This document shows positions 24,956 through 33,632 of a stretch of DNA of 64,000 bases, piece by piece; positions within the stretch are counted from its first letter, which is position 1, and every line of letters starts with the position of its first letter. The stretch spans positions 62,001 through 126,000 of the forward strand of contig JAKBEU010000002.1 of the NCBI GenBank assembly GCA_021833625.1, written 5' to 3'. This stretch comes from a bacterium (lineage in GTDB: Bacteria; Patescibacteriota; Microgenomatia; UBA1406; GWC2-37-13). The translations under genes were made by a program, and so were the position numbers. The notes below the pieces were generated by a model. The model worked only from the letters and a program-made list of their open reading frames with translations. It was not told where the DNA came from and ran no database searches.

Positions 24956-25882
24956 ATGGAGCGATATAGAAACCCGGAAACAATATCTCATCAACAGGAA
25001 TATCTCACAACGCTGACGACGGTAAATAAACTGTGTCAGGAAGCTAATCTGCGTCCGATGTTTGTGGGAGGGGTAATTGCAAAGGCTATTCATCTGGGAA
25101 ATATCGAACAGATAAAGATGGACTCAGCAAGCAGAACCGTACGCATTCCAACAACGGCAGCCGAATATACCGCTCCCCGAAAAGACGGCACGGTGGACGA
25201 CTTCGACATTATCCTTAACAATTCGGACAAAGATCTTGTTGAGGCAACAGTGAGGTGTGTTGACGAGAGTCTTAAAACGCAGGGGCTTGTACATCATTTT
25301 GTCAGTACTGAAGCGGTCAGATATCCCGGTTGGAAATCCCGAAATAAAATATTTCAAATGGTGTCGGGGATTGATGTTGATCAAAATGGTCAGACGCATT
25401 TTTCTTTCGGTTCAACTATTTCTAGGCCGGTTTCAGAAGAATCTTTGCAGCCCTGGACATATATTATGGAAGAAAAAGGTAAAGAAATAATCAGTCTTCC
25501 CAGTTTTGGGCCGACATATTTTGGGTTCCGTTATCTGATGCGATTACCCGTTGCAGGAAGCGGGGGTCTGCGCCAAAAAGACCGTATACAAAAAATTGAT
25601 GAAGATACGGGACATAGGACCACCAAGATCCATACACTCATGACTCTAAGAAGAAAGGCAATTGAAAATGGAGCTGCTGAGGGATACATTCCGGACGATG
25701 AAGCATGGAGACAGTTTATCGTTGATTTGCAACATCCGAAACATCAGGACGCACTGACTCATGCAAAATCGGAATTTTTCCACTTTTATTGGGAAACATT
25801 AGGACCCCTCGCAACGGCCATTGCTCATGGTAAGGGTGTTTTTGAAGAAGTGGCAAAACTTGGAAACAAGTTTACCGGCTAA
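24956..25882 (+). CDS. Nucleotidyltransferase-like protein of unknown function
   Basis: I do not recognise a named family. The protein has 308 residues, no signal and no membrane helix. Residues 35-40 read MFVGGV and residues about 81-86 read DDFDII. A GG pair followed after about 40 residues by a D-x-D motif is the pattern of the pol-beta/aminoglycoside nucleotidyltransferase fold, here with an insert between them. The region 140-220 is rich in aromatic and glycine residues, and the C-terminal third looks helical. A TATAAT box lies 11 nt before the ATG. It is convergent with the PIG-L gene, the two stops being adjacent. Function cannot be inferred. Confidence 0.6.
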   Translation: MERYRNPETISHQQEYLTTLTTVNKLCQEANLRPMFVGGVIAKAIHLGNIEQIKMDSASRTVRIPTTAAEYTAPRKDGTVDDFDIILNNSDKDLVEATVRCVDESLKTQGLVHHFVSTEAVRYPGWKSRNKIFQMVSGIDVDQNGQTHFSFGSTISRPVSEESLQPWTYIMEEKGKEIISLPSFGPTYFGFRYLMRLPVAGSGGLRQKDRIQKIDEDTGHRTTKIHTLMTLRRKAIENGAAEGYIPDDEAWRQFIVDLQHPKHQDALTHAKSEFFHFYWETLGPLATAIAHGKGVFEEVAKLGNKFTG

Positions 25883-26602
25883 TTATAGTCCGTTTAACAG
25901 ATCCGTCTCCGGTAACGCGACATTTCTAAGCGACGTGCGCGCAAGTTCAAAACACTCGTATTGCCACGCATCGTTTCGTGACTTTTTAATTGCGGCAAAC
26001 CTTTCAAGTATGCGGGCAGAGTCTGCCTTCTGCGTACGGTGTGCCTTCATTGCCTGTACTTTTGTTTTCCAAACAGAACTAATGTTTATTTTTGCTCCCT
26101 TTTTTTCGTCAATTCCCCCTGTTCTTCCCAAATAGTTCATAAGTTCCTGCGGCAAACCGTAATAATATATTTTTTTTGGATGAATACGCTTTTCATCATA
26201 TAGTTGTATGACAGACTTTGTTACGGCAATGTGGTCAAGATGCTGTGAAATTCCTCCGGGCTCGAAAATAAGAATTATGTCGGGGTTGATTTTCTCCGTT
26301 TCCTCGGCAATCACTTTTTTCAAGAGCGGTGTTTGAGATTCATTCAAAGTGCCGTCAAAAAATTCTGAGTTGACGAGTTTTTTAACGCCAAGAATTTTTG
26401 TGGCCTTTTGTAACTCGACTACCCGACAGTTTCCAATGGTTGTTTTTATGGGAAGTGAAGCCGCTTGACCTGCCTGTCCCTGGGTTGCGGTAAAAACAAA
26501 AGTTTCATGACCCTGCGCGGCATACAGAGCTAACGTTCCTCCGGGACCGAATGTTTCGTCATCCGGATGGGCAAATATACCCATTATTTTGTATGTTTTC
26601 AT
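25883..26602 (-). CDS. PIG-L family deacetylase (LmbE-like)
   Basis: A protein of 239 residues. The zinc-binding HPDDE motif is at about residues 12-16 in FAHPDDETFGPGG, with the third ligand in the segment SQHLDHIAVT (about residues 125-134). These enzymes remove an acetyl group from N-acetylglucosamine linked to a lipid, inositol or thiol carrier. In this glycan-rich genome a role in surface glycan modification is plausible; bacillithiol or mycothiol synthesis is another family role, but no partner genes are seen here. A TATAGT box lies about 6 nt before the ATG. The acyltransferase gene lies just upstream on the same strand. Confidence 0.9.
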   Translation of the reverse strand: MKTYKIMGIFAHPDDETFGPGGTLALYAAQGHETFVFTATQGQAGQAASLPIKTTIGNCRVVELQKATKILGVKKLVNSEFFDGTLNESQTPLLKKVIAEETEKINPDIILIFEPGGISQHLDHIAVTKSVIQLYDEKRIHPKKIYYYGLPQELMNYLGRTGGIDEKKGAKINISSVWKTKVQAMKAHRTQKADSARILERFAAIKKSRNDAWQYECFELARTSLRNVALPETDLLNGL

Positions 26603-26629
26603 AGTATGACTATACTAGCAAAACAATTA

Positions 26630-27571
26630 TTAAAGAGAAATGTTAATTTTGTAAAGGTTCATATTGTGTGCACCAAGGTCATACTTGTACCGTTCCGTTC
26701 CCCGAAGGAAATCGTGCAATTTTTTATGTGTTTCAATTCCTCTTTTTATAAGAAGCGCATGAAGCATGAGGCCGGCACTATAAAATTTAAAACCCGGATC
26801 AAATCCGGAGTTATAAAGATATGTACGAGTTGCATCTTCAAAAAAGAATACGGCTGCAGCAGGTTTTTCCTCAATTTTAAGCAGTGCAATAAAACTGTTC
26901 CACGACGGAATAGTTATCCGGGACAAAGCTATAAAAAATTGTTCCATAGGGCCCGACATAAACTGGTGTTTATCATTACTCGATTTCCTGTGGAGGGTAA
27001 TAAAATCCTGGAACGCTTCTTCGCTTTTTGCTGGATACACAGTAAAAGAAGTTGAAACGGAATCAAGCCTCTTCATTTTGCGTTTCAGTTCTTTTCGATT
27101 TACCCTATCCAGTTTTTCAAGGTATTGATCCCACGTTGAGGGGAGTGAAATAAACGGAGCAACTTCCTGTTGACTGATGAGGGCATTATGGAAATGCGCA
27201 AAATGCCCGTATGTCTGGCTGTCTTCGCGTACATAGTCAAGGACTATGGAAGTGGCAGAATGGTCTTTTGCGAAAGCAAAGACTCCGTCCCACACTGTTT
27301 TATAGTCAAACGGAGAAATGGTAAGAATGTCTCCATAGTCAGTTATTTCTTGTCCTCCTAATATTTTTTGCATGCCAAGAAAAATAAGGGAAGAGCCCAA
27401 TTTTTCGAAGGGAAGGATTGCAACAAGATGATCATTTTCATAAACTCCGAGTATCAGTATGTTACCGGGTTTGGAGAACATACGGGAAAACAAAGCAAGA
27501 TATGCCCTAGACTGAAAAAGAGAATGGCTGCTTTCGGGTATATCGTTGACGGTTATCTGGCGAAGTTCCAT
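26630..27571 (-). CDS. GNAT/FemAB-like acyltransferase (BioF2/CelD-like)
   Basis: A protein of 313 residues from the ATG at 27571; the TACAAT box 9 nt before that ATG and the poor quality of the upstream residues decide the start. It has two GNAT-like halves as in the FemAB/BioF2-like group: the second half shows AAAVFFFEDATRTYLYNSGF, GLMLHAL and HDFLRGTERYKYDLGA, which is the recurring closing motif of these proteins. Members join amino acids or acyl groups to peptidoglycan precursors or to surface polysaccharides. It lies upstream of the PIG-L deacetylase on the same strand, so acetyl or amino-acyl change of an amino sugar is a possible joint task. Confidence 0.8.
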   Translation of the reverse strand: MELRQITVNDIPESSHSLFQSRAYLALFSRMFSKPGNILILGVYENDHLVAILPFEKLGSSLIFLGMQKILGGQEITDYGDILTISPFDYKTVWDGVFAFAKDHSATSIVLDYVREDSQTYGHFAHFHNALISQQEVAPFISLPSTWDQYLEKLDRVNRKELKRKMKRLDSVSTSFTVYPAKSEEAFQDFITLHRKSSNDKHQFMSGPMEQFFIALSRITIPSWNSFIALLKIEEKPAAAVFFFEDATRTYLYNSGFDPGFKFYSAGLMLHALLIKRGIETHKKLHDFLRGTERYKYDLGAHNMNLYKINISL

Positions 27572-27652
27572 ATCTGCATTGTACAATACAAAAAAATATA
27601 AAATTAAAATAAATAGTCTATTTTTCAAACGCACATATATAATATATTTTAT

Positions 27653-28123
27653 ATGGATAATAGAGCGCTCCAACAATTCTTAATAGATCTGAATAAGGCC
27701 GGGTATGCGGGAGGAGAAGAGAAGAAATGGGTTAAGGAGTTGGATGGTTCAACGACTATTCCCTTTGCAAAGGGGGAATTCCGATCCAACGACAACTTCT
27801 TTGGCGGAGAACCCTATGGAGGGCGCGTCATAGTGTTTCATAAAGATAAACCTGTTTGGATAATGGTGTACTACGGATGGATTGAGACGGGCACAGAGAC
27901 TGATCCTGTATATGCGGTTTTAAGGAATGCTCTCATGAATATGCCGGAAGACGCCCCCTTTAGAGGCCCAAAAGAATTTAAACAGGGAGAATTTGTTTAT
28001 ACAAATACGTGGGAAGGAAATGTCGAAAGATATTCCGGACAGGAGCAGATTAAAAAAGGGGAAGCGATTGTTTACAAAGCCCATTATAGGGGAGGCCTGG
28101 TCGATAAAAGAAGCGGGGTATAA
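27653..28123 (+). CDS. DUF5680-like small soluble protein
   Basis: A protein of 156 residues without a signal or membrane helix. The order of short motifs (FLIDLNKAGYAGG near the N-terminus, NDNFFGGEPYGGRVIV in the middle, PVWIMVYYGW after it) matches what I recall of DUF5680, a domain of unknown function often found alone or behind DNA-binding domains. No DNA-binding domain is present here. A TATAAT box (27638-27643) lies 9 nt before the ATG. The gene is divergent from the acyltransferase and convergent with a permease. The family call is from memory. Confidence 0.65.
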   Translation: MDNRALQQFLIDLNKAGYAGGEEKKWVKELDGSTTIPFAKGEFRSNDNFFGGEPYGGRVIVFHKDKPVWIMVYYGWIETGTETDPVYAVLRNALMNMPEDAPFRGPKEFKQGEFVYTNTWEGNVERYSGQEQIKKGEAIVYKAHYRGGLVDKRSGV

Positions 28124-28134
28124 GAAAGTTTCCT

Positions 28135-28983
28135 CTATCTTAAAAGTAAGATTCCAATCATTACAAAAATAGAGGCGACAATTTTTTTTATCAAGTGGTC
28201 CCGCTCCTTTAAAAAGAGAGCAGCAATAATAATAGTCGCAATGATGGATGTCTGGCTTATAGTTGCAACTTGAGAAGCCTGCCCTCCTGTTGTAATCGCT
28301 AGATAGAAAGCGATCCCCCCGAATGCATAAAACAGGGTCAGTAAGAATATTTTCATAAAACGTTTTTTATGAAAAAAGTACCCCATTTTTTTTATTGCTC
28401 CAGGATTTGTGATAGTAAGAAATAAACCTGGTGTTAACCAGCCGATAACGAGCATAGAATATACATCGGTTTTTTGAAGGATAAAGGCATCATTAGTTAT
28501 CGCAACGCCGGAACACAGACTGTAGGCGAGTGCAAAAAGAACCCCCTTATTTAAACGCATTTTTTTGTTTTGGAAGGATACAAAAATAACAGATGCAAGA
28601 ATGAGGATCGTTCCCAATACTCGTTGGGTATTAAACACATCATGTAAAAAAAAGACAGCAGTAATTATGGTGATGACGGACGAAACAGTTGATATGATGG
28701 TGACTTCCGACGCTTCAAGACTCTTTGAAGCTTTGAAAAGAAGAAGGGAAGAGAGTCCCCACAAAACTGCCTGTGCAATAAAATTAACGGGATACTGGGT
28801 AAGAGGAGGGAGAGAAAATCCATGGAAAAGGGCAAAAGCAAGTACCATTACAAATCCCATATATTGAAAAATAATGCTTGTTGCCATAGCATCACTTTTT
28901 TCTCCCTTCATAATTACTCTCCTAAGGATATTGGAAATAGCAGAACCCAAGACACTTATTATGATGAAAAAAAGCCAACTCAT
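28135..28983 (-). CDS. EamA/DMT-family permease
   Basis: A protein of 282 residues with ten predicted membrane helices in two five-helix repeats, the standard layout of EamA-type drug/metabolite transporters. The end of the first repeat carries the usual pattern of a short charged loop after VFFLHDVF. Members export amino acids, nucleosides or small metabolites, or take up precursors; specificity cannot be read. A TATACT box lies 8 nt before the ATG. A second EamA gene starts 53 bases away in the other direction; the two are only distantly alike by eye. Confidence 0.85.
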   Translation of the reverse strand: MSWLFFIIISVLGSAISNILRRVIMKGEKSDAMATSIIFQYMGFVMVLAFALFHGFSLPPLTQYPVNFIAQAVLWGLSSLLLFKASKSLEASEVTIISTVSSVITIITAVFFLHDVFNTQRVLGTILILASVIFVSFQNKKMRLNKGVLFALAYSLCSGVAITNDAFILQKTDVYSMLVIGWLTPGLFLTITNPGAIKKMGYFFHKKRFMKIFLLTLFYAFGGIAFYLAITTGGQASQVATISQTSIIATIIIAALFLKERDHLIKKIVASIFVMIGILLLR

Positions 28984-29024
28984 ACGTAAAAGTATAACAA
29001 ACGGTATTTTATCGACCCGATTTA

Positions 29025-29030
29025 TATAAT
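29025..29030 (+). promoter_or_regulatory. -10 box 5 nt before a start codon
   Basis: TATAAT at this place leaves only 5 nt before the ATG at 29036. Transcription would start at or inside the start codon, so the message should be leaderless. No -35 is seen. Confidence 0.45.
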
Positions 29031-29035
29031 GAAGA

Positions 29036-29923
29036 ATGGCATTTCAACAAAAAAGGGAAGAATTGGGAATAACAAGCCTGCTTTCAGCGGCATTTATTTA
29101 TAGTTTTTTTGGGATTTTAACTCGCACCATTGGTTTTACTATTCCCGTATTTTTTGCCGGAACACTGCGCAATATCTTAGGATGTATCCTCCTCGGTTCA
29201 ATAGTATTATTGGGCAAAAAGTGGATTTCCGTTTCAAGAAAAGACTTGTCAATTATCGCACTTCGTTCGTTGTGCGGCCTTATTGGATTTGTCGGTTCTT
29301 ACTACTCCTTTTATTATCTTCCCATAGGGACTGCTTATTTTATTTTTTATGGTGTTGTTGCTGTTGCTGGATTTATCGTGGGATCAATTTTCTTCAAAGA
29401 AAAGGTGACTGTTGCAAAAATTGCCGCACTTCTTTTGGCGGTTATCGGACTTGCCATTATGTATCTGCAACGCATACAGACAGGAAGCATTTTTTATATG
29501 ATATTCGCAGCGATTTCCGGGGTCGGAACAGCACTATGGAACAGCGTATCGAAATTTGTTTCTGATAAATACAGCGGGGTTCAACTGAACTTTCTCGATT
29601 ACGTTTTTTCACTCATTTTTTTTATGATCATTTCCCTGACAATGAAAGAACAGTGGACCTTTGCAATTCCTCCTACTCTATGGCTTGCAAACCTGCTGTT
29701 TGTTTTCATGTTTATTTCAACGGGTCAACTTATGATCTATGGATTCAAACATCTTGAATCTCAAGTTGCCAGTATCATAATGCTCAGTGAAGTGGTATTC
29801 GGCGTTGTCCTTGCCTACTTTTTCTATCATGAAGTATTATCTGTATCAACTATTTTAGGCGGATGCATTATCTTTATCGGTTTTATTCTTCCGGAACTAT
29901 TCCACTCTTCACAAAAAAAGTGA
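29036..29923 (+). CDS. EamA/DMT-family permease
   Basis: A protein of 295 residues with ten membrane helices in two repeats, as in the EamA family. LPIGTAYFIFY and the ending of each repeat with a FF-K-E/YHE-type segment (IFFKEKVTV, YFFYHEVLS) match the drug/metabolite transporter pattern. It is transcribed away from another EamA gene and 59 bases before an ABC exporter operon on the same strand. The cargo is unknown; export of a metabolite or uptake of an essential precursor are both possible. Confidence 0.87.
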   Translation: MAFQQKREELGITSLLSAAFIYSFFGILTRTIGFTIPVFFAGTLRNILGCILLGSIVLLGKKWISVSRKDLSIIALRSLCGLIGFVGSYYSFYYLPIGTAYFIFYGVVAVAGFIVGSIFFKEKVTVAKIAALLLAVIGLAIMYLQRIQTGSIFYMIFAAISGVGTALWNSVSKFVSDKYSGVQLNFLDYVFSLIFFMIISLTMKEQWTFAIPPTLWLANLLFVFMFISTGQLMIYGFKHLESQVASIIMLSEVVFGVVLAYFFYHEVLSVSTILGGCIIFIGFILPELFHSSQKK

Positions 29924-29982
29924 GAAGACGATCAGCTTGAGACGGGACAAAACAAATGAGGTATTAGTTATAATAAAAGCTT

Positions 29983-30963
29983 ATGGCAATCATCTCTGTA
30001 AAAAATTTGACAAAATCCTACCAAAGCTACAAGAAAGAAGCGGGAATGGTGGGGTCATTAAAGTCTTTGGTAAGGCGTGAATACTTTGAAAAAAAGGCCG
30101 TCGACTCAATTTCGTTTGAGATAGAAGAGGGCGAACTTATCGGTTTCATTGGTCCTAATGGAGCAGGGAAAACGACGACCCTCAAATGTCTTTCCGGTCT
30201 TTTATATCCCACAAACGGTGAGCTGTCAGTGATGGGATTCACGCCATATAACCGAAAAGAAAAATTCCTTAAACAAATGGCAATCGTCATGGGACAGAAA
30301 AATCAATTGTGGTGGGACTTGCCCGCAATTGAGTCGTACATCTTAAACAAGGAGATTTACGAAATACCAAAATCGGAATTTGACAAGACACTTGGTGAAT
30401 TGACGGAACTTCTGGACGTAAAAAACATACTTAATGTACAAGTGAGGAAGTTGTCCCTCGGACAGCGGATGAAGATGGAACTTATCGGGTCACTACTGCA
30501 TAAGCCGAAAGTGCTTTTCCTTGATGAACCGACCATAGGGCTTGATGTATTTGTACAAAAAAAATTGAGGGACTTTATCCGGGATTATAATAAGCGGTAC
30601 AAAGCAACGATTATTCTCACGAGTCACTATATGCAAGATGTAAAAGAACTGTGTAATCGTGTGATAGTCATCAACTACGGCAAGCTTATTTATGATGGTA
30701 GCTTAAATGATATCGTAAAAAAATATTCACCTGAAAAACGGATTATTATTATTCTTTCCGAATCGGTTGAACGGGAAAGACTGGAAAAATTGGGGCGAAT
30801 TGAAGAAAATGATTTCCCGAGAATCGTATTATCGGTTCCACTTAAAGACTATAAAAAAGTCGCGGCAAAACTTCTTGAAGATTTTCCCGTTGAAGACCTT
30901 AATATAGAAGATCCGGCAATAGAAGGCGTAATCCGTGATATTTTTTCAAACGAAAAAGCTTAA
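29983..30963 (+). CDS. ABC-2 transporter ATPase
   Basis: A protein of 326 residues: an ATPase domain followed by a C-terminal extension of about 90 residues as in the DrrA/NatA branch. Visible motifs are Walker A GPNGAGKTT (about residues 57-65), the Q-loop MGQKNQLWW, signature LSLGQRMKMEL, Walker B VLFLDEPTIGLD and the switch His in LTSHYMQD. The N-terminus carries the insertion typical of ATPases paired with DUF990-type permeases. TATAAT lies 8 nt before the ATG. The two following genes encode permeases and the junctions are very tight. Substrate unknown; relatives export drugs, lipids or polysaccharides. Confidence 0.92.
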   Translation: MAIISVKNLTKSYQSYKKEAGMVGSLKSLVRREYFEKKAVDSISFEIEEGELIGFIGPNGAGKTTTLKCLSGLLYPTNGELSVMGFTPYNRKEKFLKQMAIVMGQKNQLWWDLPAIESYILNKEIYEIPKSEFDKTLGELTELLDVKNILNVQVRKLSLGQRMKMELIGSLLHKPKVLFLDEPTIGLDVFVQKKLRDFIRDYNKRYKATIILTSHYMQDVKELCNRVIVINYGKLIYDGSLNDIVKKYSPEKRIIIILSESVERERLEKLGRIEENDFPRIVLSVPLKDYKKVAAKLLEDFPVEDLNIEDPAIEGVIRDIFSNEKA

Positions 30964-30966
30964 ACT

Positions 30967-31764
30967 ATGCGCTACATAAGAATACTATTGCTCCACTTTG
31001 AGCATGTTTTTGAACAAAGGCTCCGTTCACTTATTTGGTTTGTCGTCACGTTCATCAATCCATTAATACTTATTCTTTTTTGGCGTGGAGCACTTAAGGG
31101 AGGTCAGGAAATAGCTCCCGGGTGGACCCTCACCACAATTGTCTCCTATTATTTTTTGGTCGCAATTACCGGAGCGTTTCTTGTTTCTCATATTGAAGAA
31201 GATATTTCGGAGAGCGATATTCAGAAAGGGGAGCTCGTCCGCTATCTGGTAAAACCGTTTCCCTATTACTGGATAAAGCTGTTTGAAGAAGCGCCTTATC
31301 GCATTCTGCAGGGAGTGTATGGCATCATCACCCTTGCTATTTTTTATTTTTATTTCGGGGGATTTATCTCGTTGTCAAAAGATCCTCTTACCATTTTTTT
31401 GGCAGTAATTATTGCCGTTTTAGCAGCATTTATTTCGAACACCTTTAAGCAGACAATAGGACTTTTGGCTTTTTGGATTACGGATATTTACGGACTGTAT
31501 GAAGTGTTGGATGTGATACATATTGTTTTTGCGGGCATAGTTGTGCCGCTTGTGCTTCTTCCTTCATTAATACAGACTATTGCCAATATACTTCCGTTTG
31601 CATATATCATCTATTATCCGACTATTGCATTCATTGGTCGTCTTTCTTATGTCGAGCTTTTGCGTATTATGGGCATCCAGTGTATATGGCTTGGGGCACT
31701 GGTTTTTGTTTATCATCGGGTATGGAAAGCCGGGATTAAAAAATTTACTGCAATAGGGCAATGA
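30967..31764 (+). CDS. ABC-2 transporter permease
   Basis: A protein of 265 residues with six membrane helices, starting 3 bases after the ATPase stop. The amphipathic start, the LVRYLVKPFPY segment after the second helix and the C-terminal end in WKAGIKKFTAIGQ are typical of the ABC-2/DUF990 family that pairs with this ATPase type. Its stop overlaps the start of the next permease by four bases (ATGA), so both are made together and probably form a heterodimer. Cargo unknown. Confidence 0.87.
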   Translation: MRYIRILLLHFEHVFEQRLRSLIWFVVTFINPLILILFWRGALKGGQEIAPGWTLTTIVSYYFLVAITGAFLVSHIEEDISESDIQKGELVRYLVKPFPYYWIKLFEEAPYRILQGVYGIITLAIFYFYFGGFISLSKDPLTIFLAVIIAVLAAFISNTFKQTIGLLAFWITDIYGLYEVLDVIHIVFAGIVVPLVLLPSLIQTIANILPFAYIIYYPTIAFIGRLSYVELLRIMGIQCIWLGALVFVYHRVWKAGIKKFTAIGQ

Positions 31765-32555
31765 ATATTAAAAAATATTTCCGGGTTTACAAAACGCTTT
31801 TCAGTTTAAACCTCTCCGCACTGACTGCATACCGGGGAGGGTTTTATGCAATGATGGCAAGCAGTGTCGTGTGGGGAACATTTCAGTATATCTCCGTTCT
31901 TCTTCTCACCTCCCGTGTAAAAAGTATTTTCGGTTGGACACGAAATGAACTTATTATCCTGACTGCCGCGTATAGTTTTTTCTGGGGCATATTCCATTTT
32001 GTCCTCGCGCGAAATTTCAGCCGTTTATCACGCGTTATTGATTACGGAGAGCTTGACTTGATTCTTACAAAGCCAATGGACTCACAGTTTTTAATGAGTT
32101 TTTGGATAATGAACTTTACCGGATTATTCAGGACAATTCTTGGGCTTATTATCCTTGTCTATATGCTCTCAATTACTCATGTAGTTGTCATGATTCCTAA
32201 CGTTGTTGGTTTTTTTGTTTTGGGAATCTGCGGACTTACCCTTATTTACTCCTTTTGGTTTATTGCGGCAACGTCCCTTATCTGGTATCCGCGGTTATCC
32301 AACCTCATAGAATTGCTCTACAATGTTACGGGAATTGCCCGTTATCCGTCTCAAATTGTTTACGAAACAAAAAATTTCGTACTCTTTTTCTTATTACCTT
32401 TGACGTTTGCGATAGCAACTCCCACAAAGATGTTGCTGAATAAGGTGATGGGAGGAGACGTGCTGTGGCTCTTGTTTTTTACTTGTATATTTTTCCTTCT
32501 TTCTCGATGGTTTTGGAAATTTGCTCTCAGGTTTTATACTTCAGCAAGCGGGTAA
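31761..32555 (+). CDS. ABC-2 transporter permease (DUF990-like)
   Basis: A protein of 264 residues with six membrane helices. The segment ELDLILTKPMDSQF after helix two is the common motif of the second permease in these three-gene ABC exporters. It overlaps the preceding permease gene by four bases and ends before the cyclophilin gene. The three genes 29983-32555 make a complete exporter: one ATPase working as a dimer and two different permeases. Confidence 0.87.
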   Translation: MNIKKYFRVYKTLFSLNLSALTAYRGGFYAMMASSVVWGTFQYISVLLLTSRVKSIFGWTRNELIILTAAYSFFWGIFHFVLARNFSRLSRVIDYGELDLILTKPMDSQFLMSFWIMNFTGLFRTILGLIILVYMLSITHVVVMIPNVVGFFVLGICGLTLIYSFWFIAATSLIWYPRLSNLIELLYNVTGIARYPSQIVYETKNFVLFFLLPLTFAIATPTKMLLNKVMGGDVLWLLFFTCIFFLLSRWFWKFALRFYTSASG

Positions 32556-32596
32556 TTTTTTTTGTTACAATAAGTGGGTTAAATAATTTTTTTACT

Positions 32597-33253
32597 ATGA
32601 AACAAATAGGCATTGCCGCAGTTATTTTGGTAATATGTATTGCCTTATTATCATTTTTTCTTGTAAAGCCGGAGAAGCAGGCAGAGCAGACAAAACCTGA
32701 TGCAACTCCTACGGCACAAGAAAACCTACCAACTGGAACAGTTGATGAAACTATGAAACAGCCAAAGATGACGATTGATAAAACAAAAAAATATATCGCA
32801 ACACTGAAGACGGAAAAGGGAGATATTGTTATCCAGCTTAATGCCGCAGACACTCCCATTACAGTGAATAATTTTGTGACTCTCGCAAAGAAAGGTTTTT
32901 ATAATAATACCATTTTCCACAGGGTCATAAAAGATTTTATGATTCAGGGTGGGGACCCAACGGGAACTGGAACAGGGGGACCGGGATACAGATTTAATGA
33001 TGAACCGTTTGTCGGCGAATATACCCGCGGTACCATCGCTATGGCAAACGCCGGACCCAATACGAACGGAAGCCAATTCTTTATCATGCATAAAGATGTT
33101 CCGCTTCAGAAGGATTATGTGATTTTCGGTAAAATAATTAAAGGGATTGAGACAGTTGATGCAATAGCAGAAGCTCCAACACAGCCATCAGGAGAGAGAT
33201 CAACACCGGTAACACCTGTGAAAATACTGTCAGTCACGATAACCGAAGAATAA
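32597..33253 (+). CDS. Membrane-anchored peptidyl-prolyl isomerase (cyclophilin)
   Basis: A protein of 218 residues from the ATG at 32597. A single hydrophobic segment (about residues 5-22) acts as signal or anchor, followed by a Thr/Pro/Gln-rich linker and a cyclophilin domain from about residue 58. The active-site pattern is present: FHRVIKDFMIQGGDPTGTG, then PNTNGSQFFI and DYVIFGKI. It is of the compact bacterial type. It would fold or re-fold exported proteins at the outer face of the membrane. A TACAAT box lies about 25 nt before the ATG. It is not part of the copper operon behind it, which has its own promoter. Confidence 0.93.
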   Translation: MKQIGIAAVILVICIALLSFFLVKPEKQAEQTKPDATPTAQENLPTGTVDETMKQPKMTIDKTKKYIATLKTEKGDIVIQLNAADTPITVNNFVTLAKKGFYNNTIFHRVIKDFMIQGGDPTGTGTGGPGYRFNDEPFVGEYTRGTIAMANAGPNTNGSQFFIMHKDVPLQKDYVIFGKIIKGIETVDAIAEAPTQPSGERSTPVTPVKILSVTITEE

Positions 33254-33276
33254 TTATCCTCTTGCACCATGACCTC

Positions 33277-33330
33277 TTGACATAGATTATATTTGTCTGT
33301 ACTATATACCTATACCCCAGGTGTGGGTAT
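33277..33330 (+). promoter_or_regulatory. Copper-operon promoter with CsoR operator
   Basis: TTGACA (33277-33282), a 17-base spacer and TACTAT (33300-33305) form a near-consensus promoter. Right after it, at the expected start of transcription, lies the inverted repeat ATACCC-N7-GGGTAT (33312-33330). A GC-rich core flanked by TA steps is the form of known CsoR operators. The first gene of the operon encodes a CsoR-type repressor, so autoregulation by copper is likely: apo-CsoR would block the start site and Cu(I) would release it. Confidence 0.75.
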
Positions 33331-33350
33331 TACCATTGTTTCAAATTTCT

Positions 33351-33632
33351 ATGATTCAAATGCAAAGCGATAAGCAAAAACTCCTAACTAATTATAAAAA
33401 AGCAAACAGTCTCCTTGAGAAAATAATTGAAATGACAGAAAATGGCGAGTACTGTATTGACATTATGCAACAGAACCTGGCAGTCATAGGGCTACTCAAA
33501 TCAGCTCATAAACAGCTTATGGAGTCGCACTTAAATTCATGCTTTAAGCATGCGATGAAAACAACTAATGAAAAAAGGAAAGATGAAATGATAGAGGAAA
33601 TTCTAAAGGTTACCAATCTACAAAATAAATAA
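33351..33632 (+). CDS. csoR: CsoR-family copper-sensing repressor
   Basis: A protein of 93 residues from the ATG at 33351; an earlier in-frame GTG at 33321 lies inside the operator and is not used. The family's three-helix layout is visible and the Cu(I) ligand set is complete: Cys35, His60 and Cys64, with spacing of 25 and 4 residues exactly as in CsoR (Cys36-His61-Cys65 of the M. tuberculosis protein). RcnR/FrmR-type members have other residues in the first positions. Its stop overlaps the next start by one base. It should repress the operon csoR-HMA/TauE-copA. Confidence 0.9.
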   Translation: MIQMQSDKQKLLTNYKKANSLLEKIIEMTENGEYCIDIMQQNLAVIGLLKSAHKQLMESHLNSCFKHAMKTTNEKRKDEMIEEILKVTNLQNK

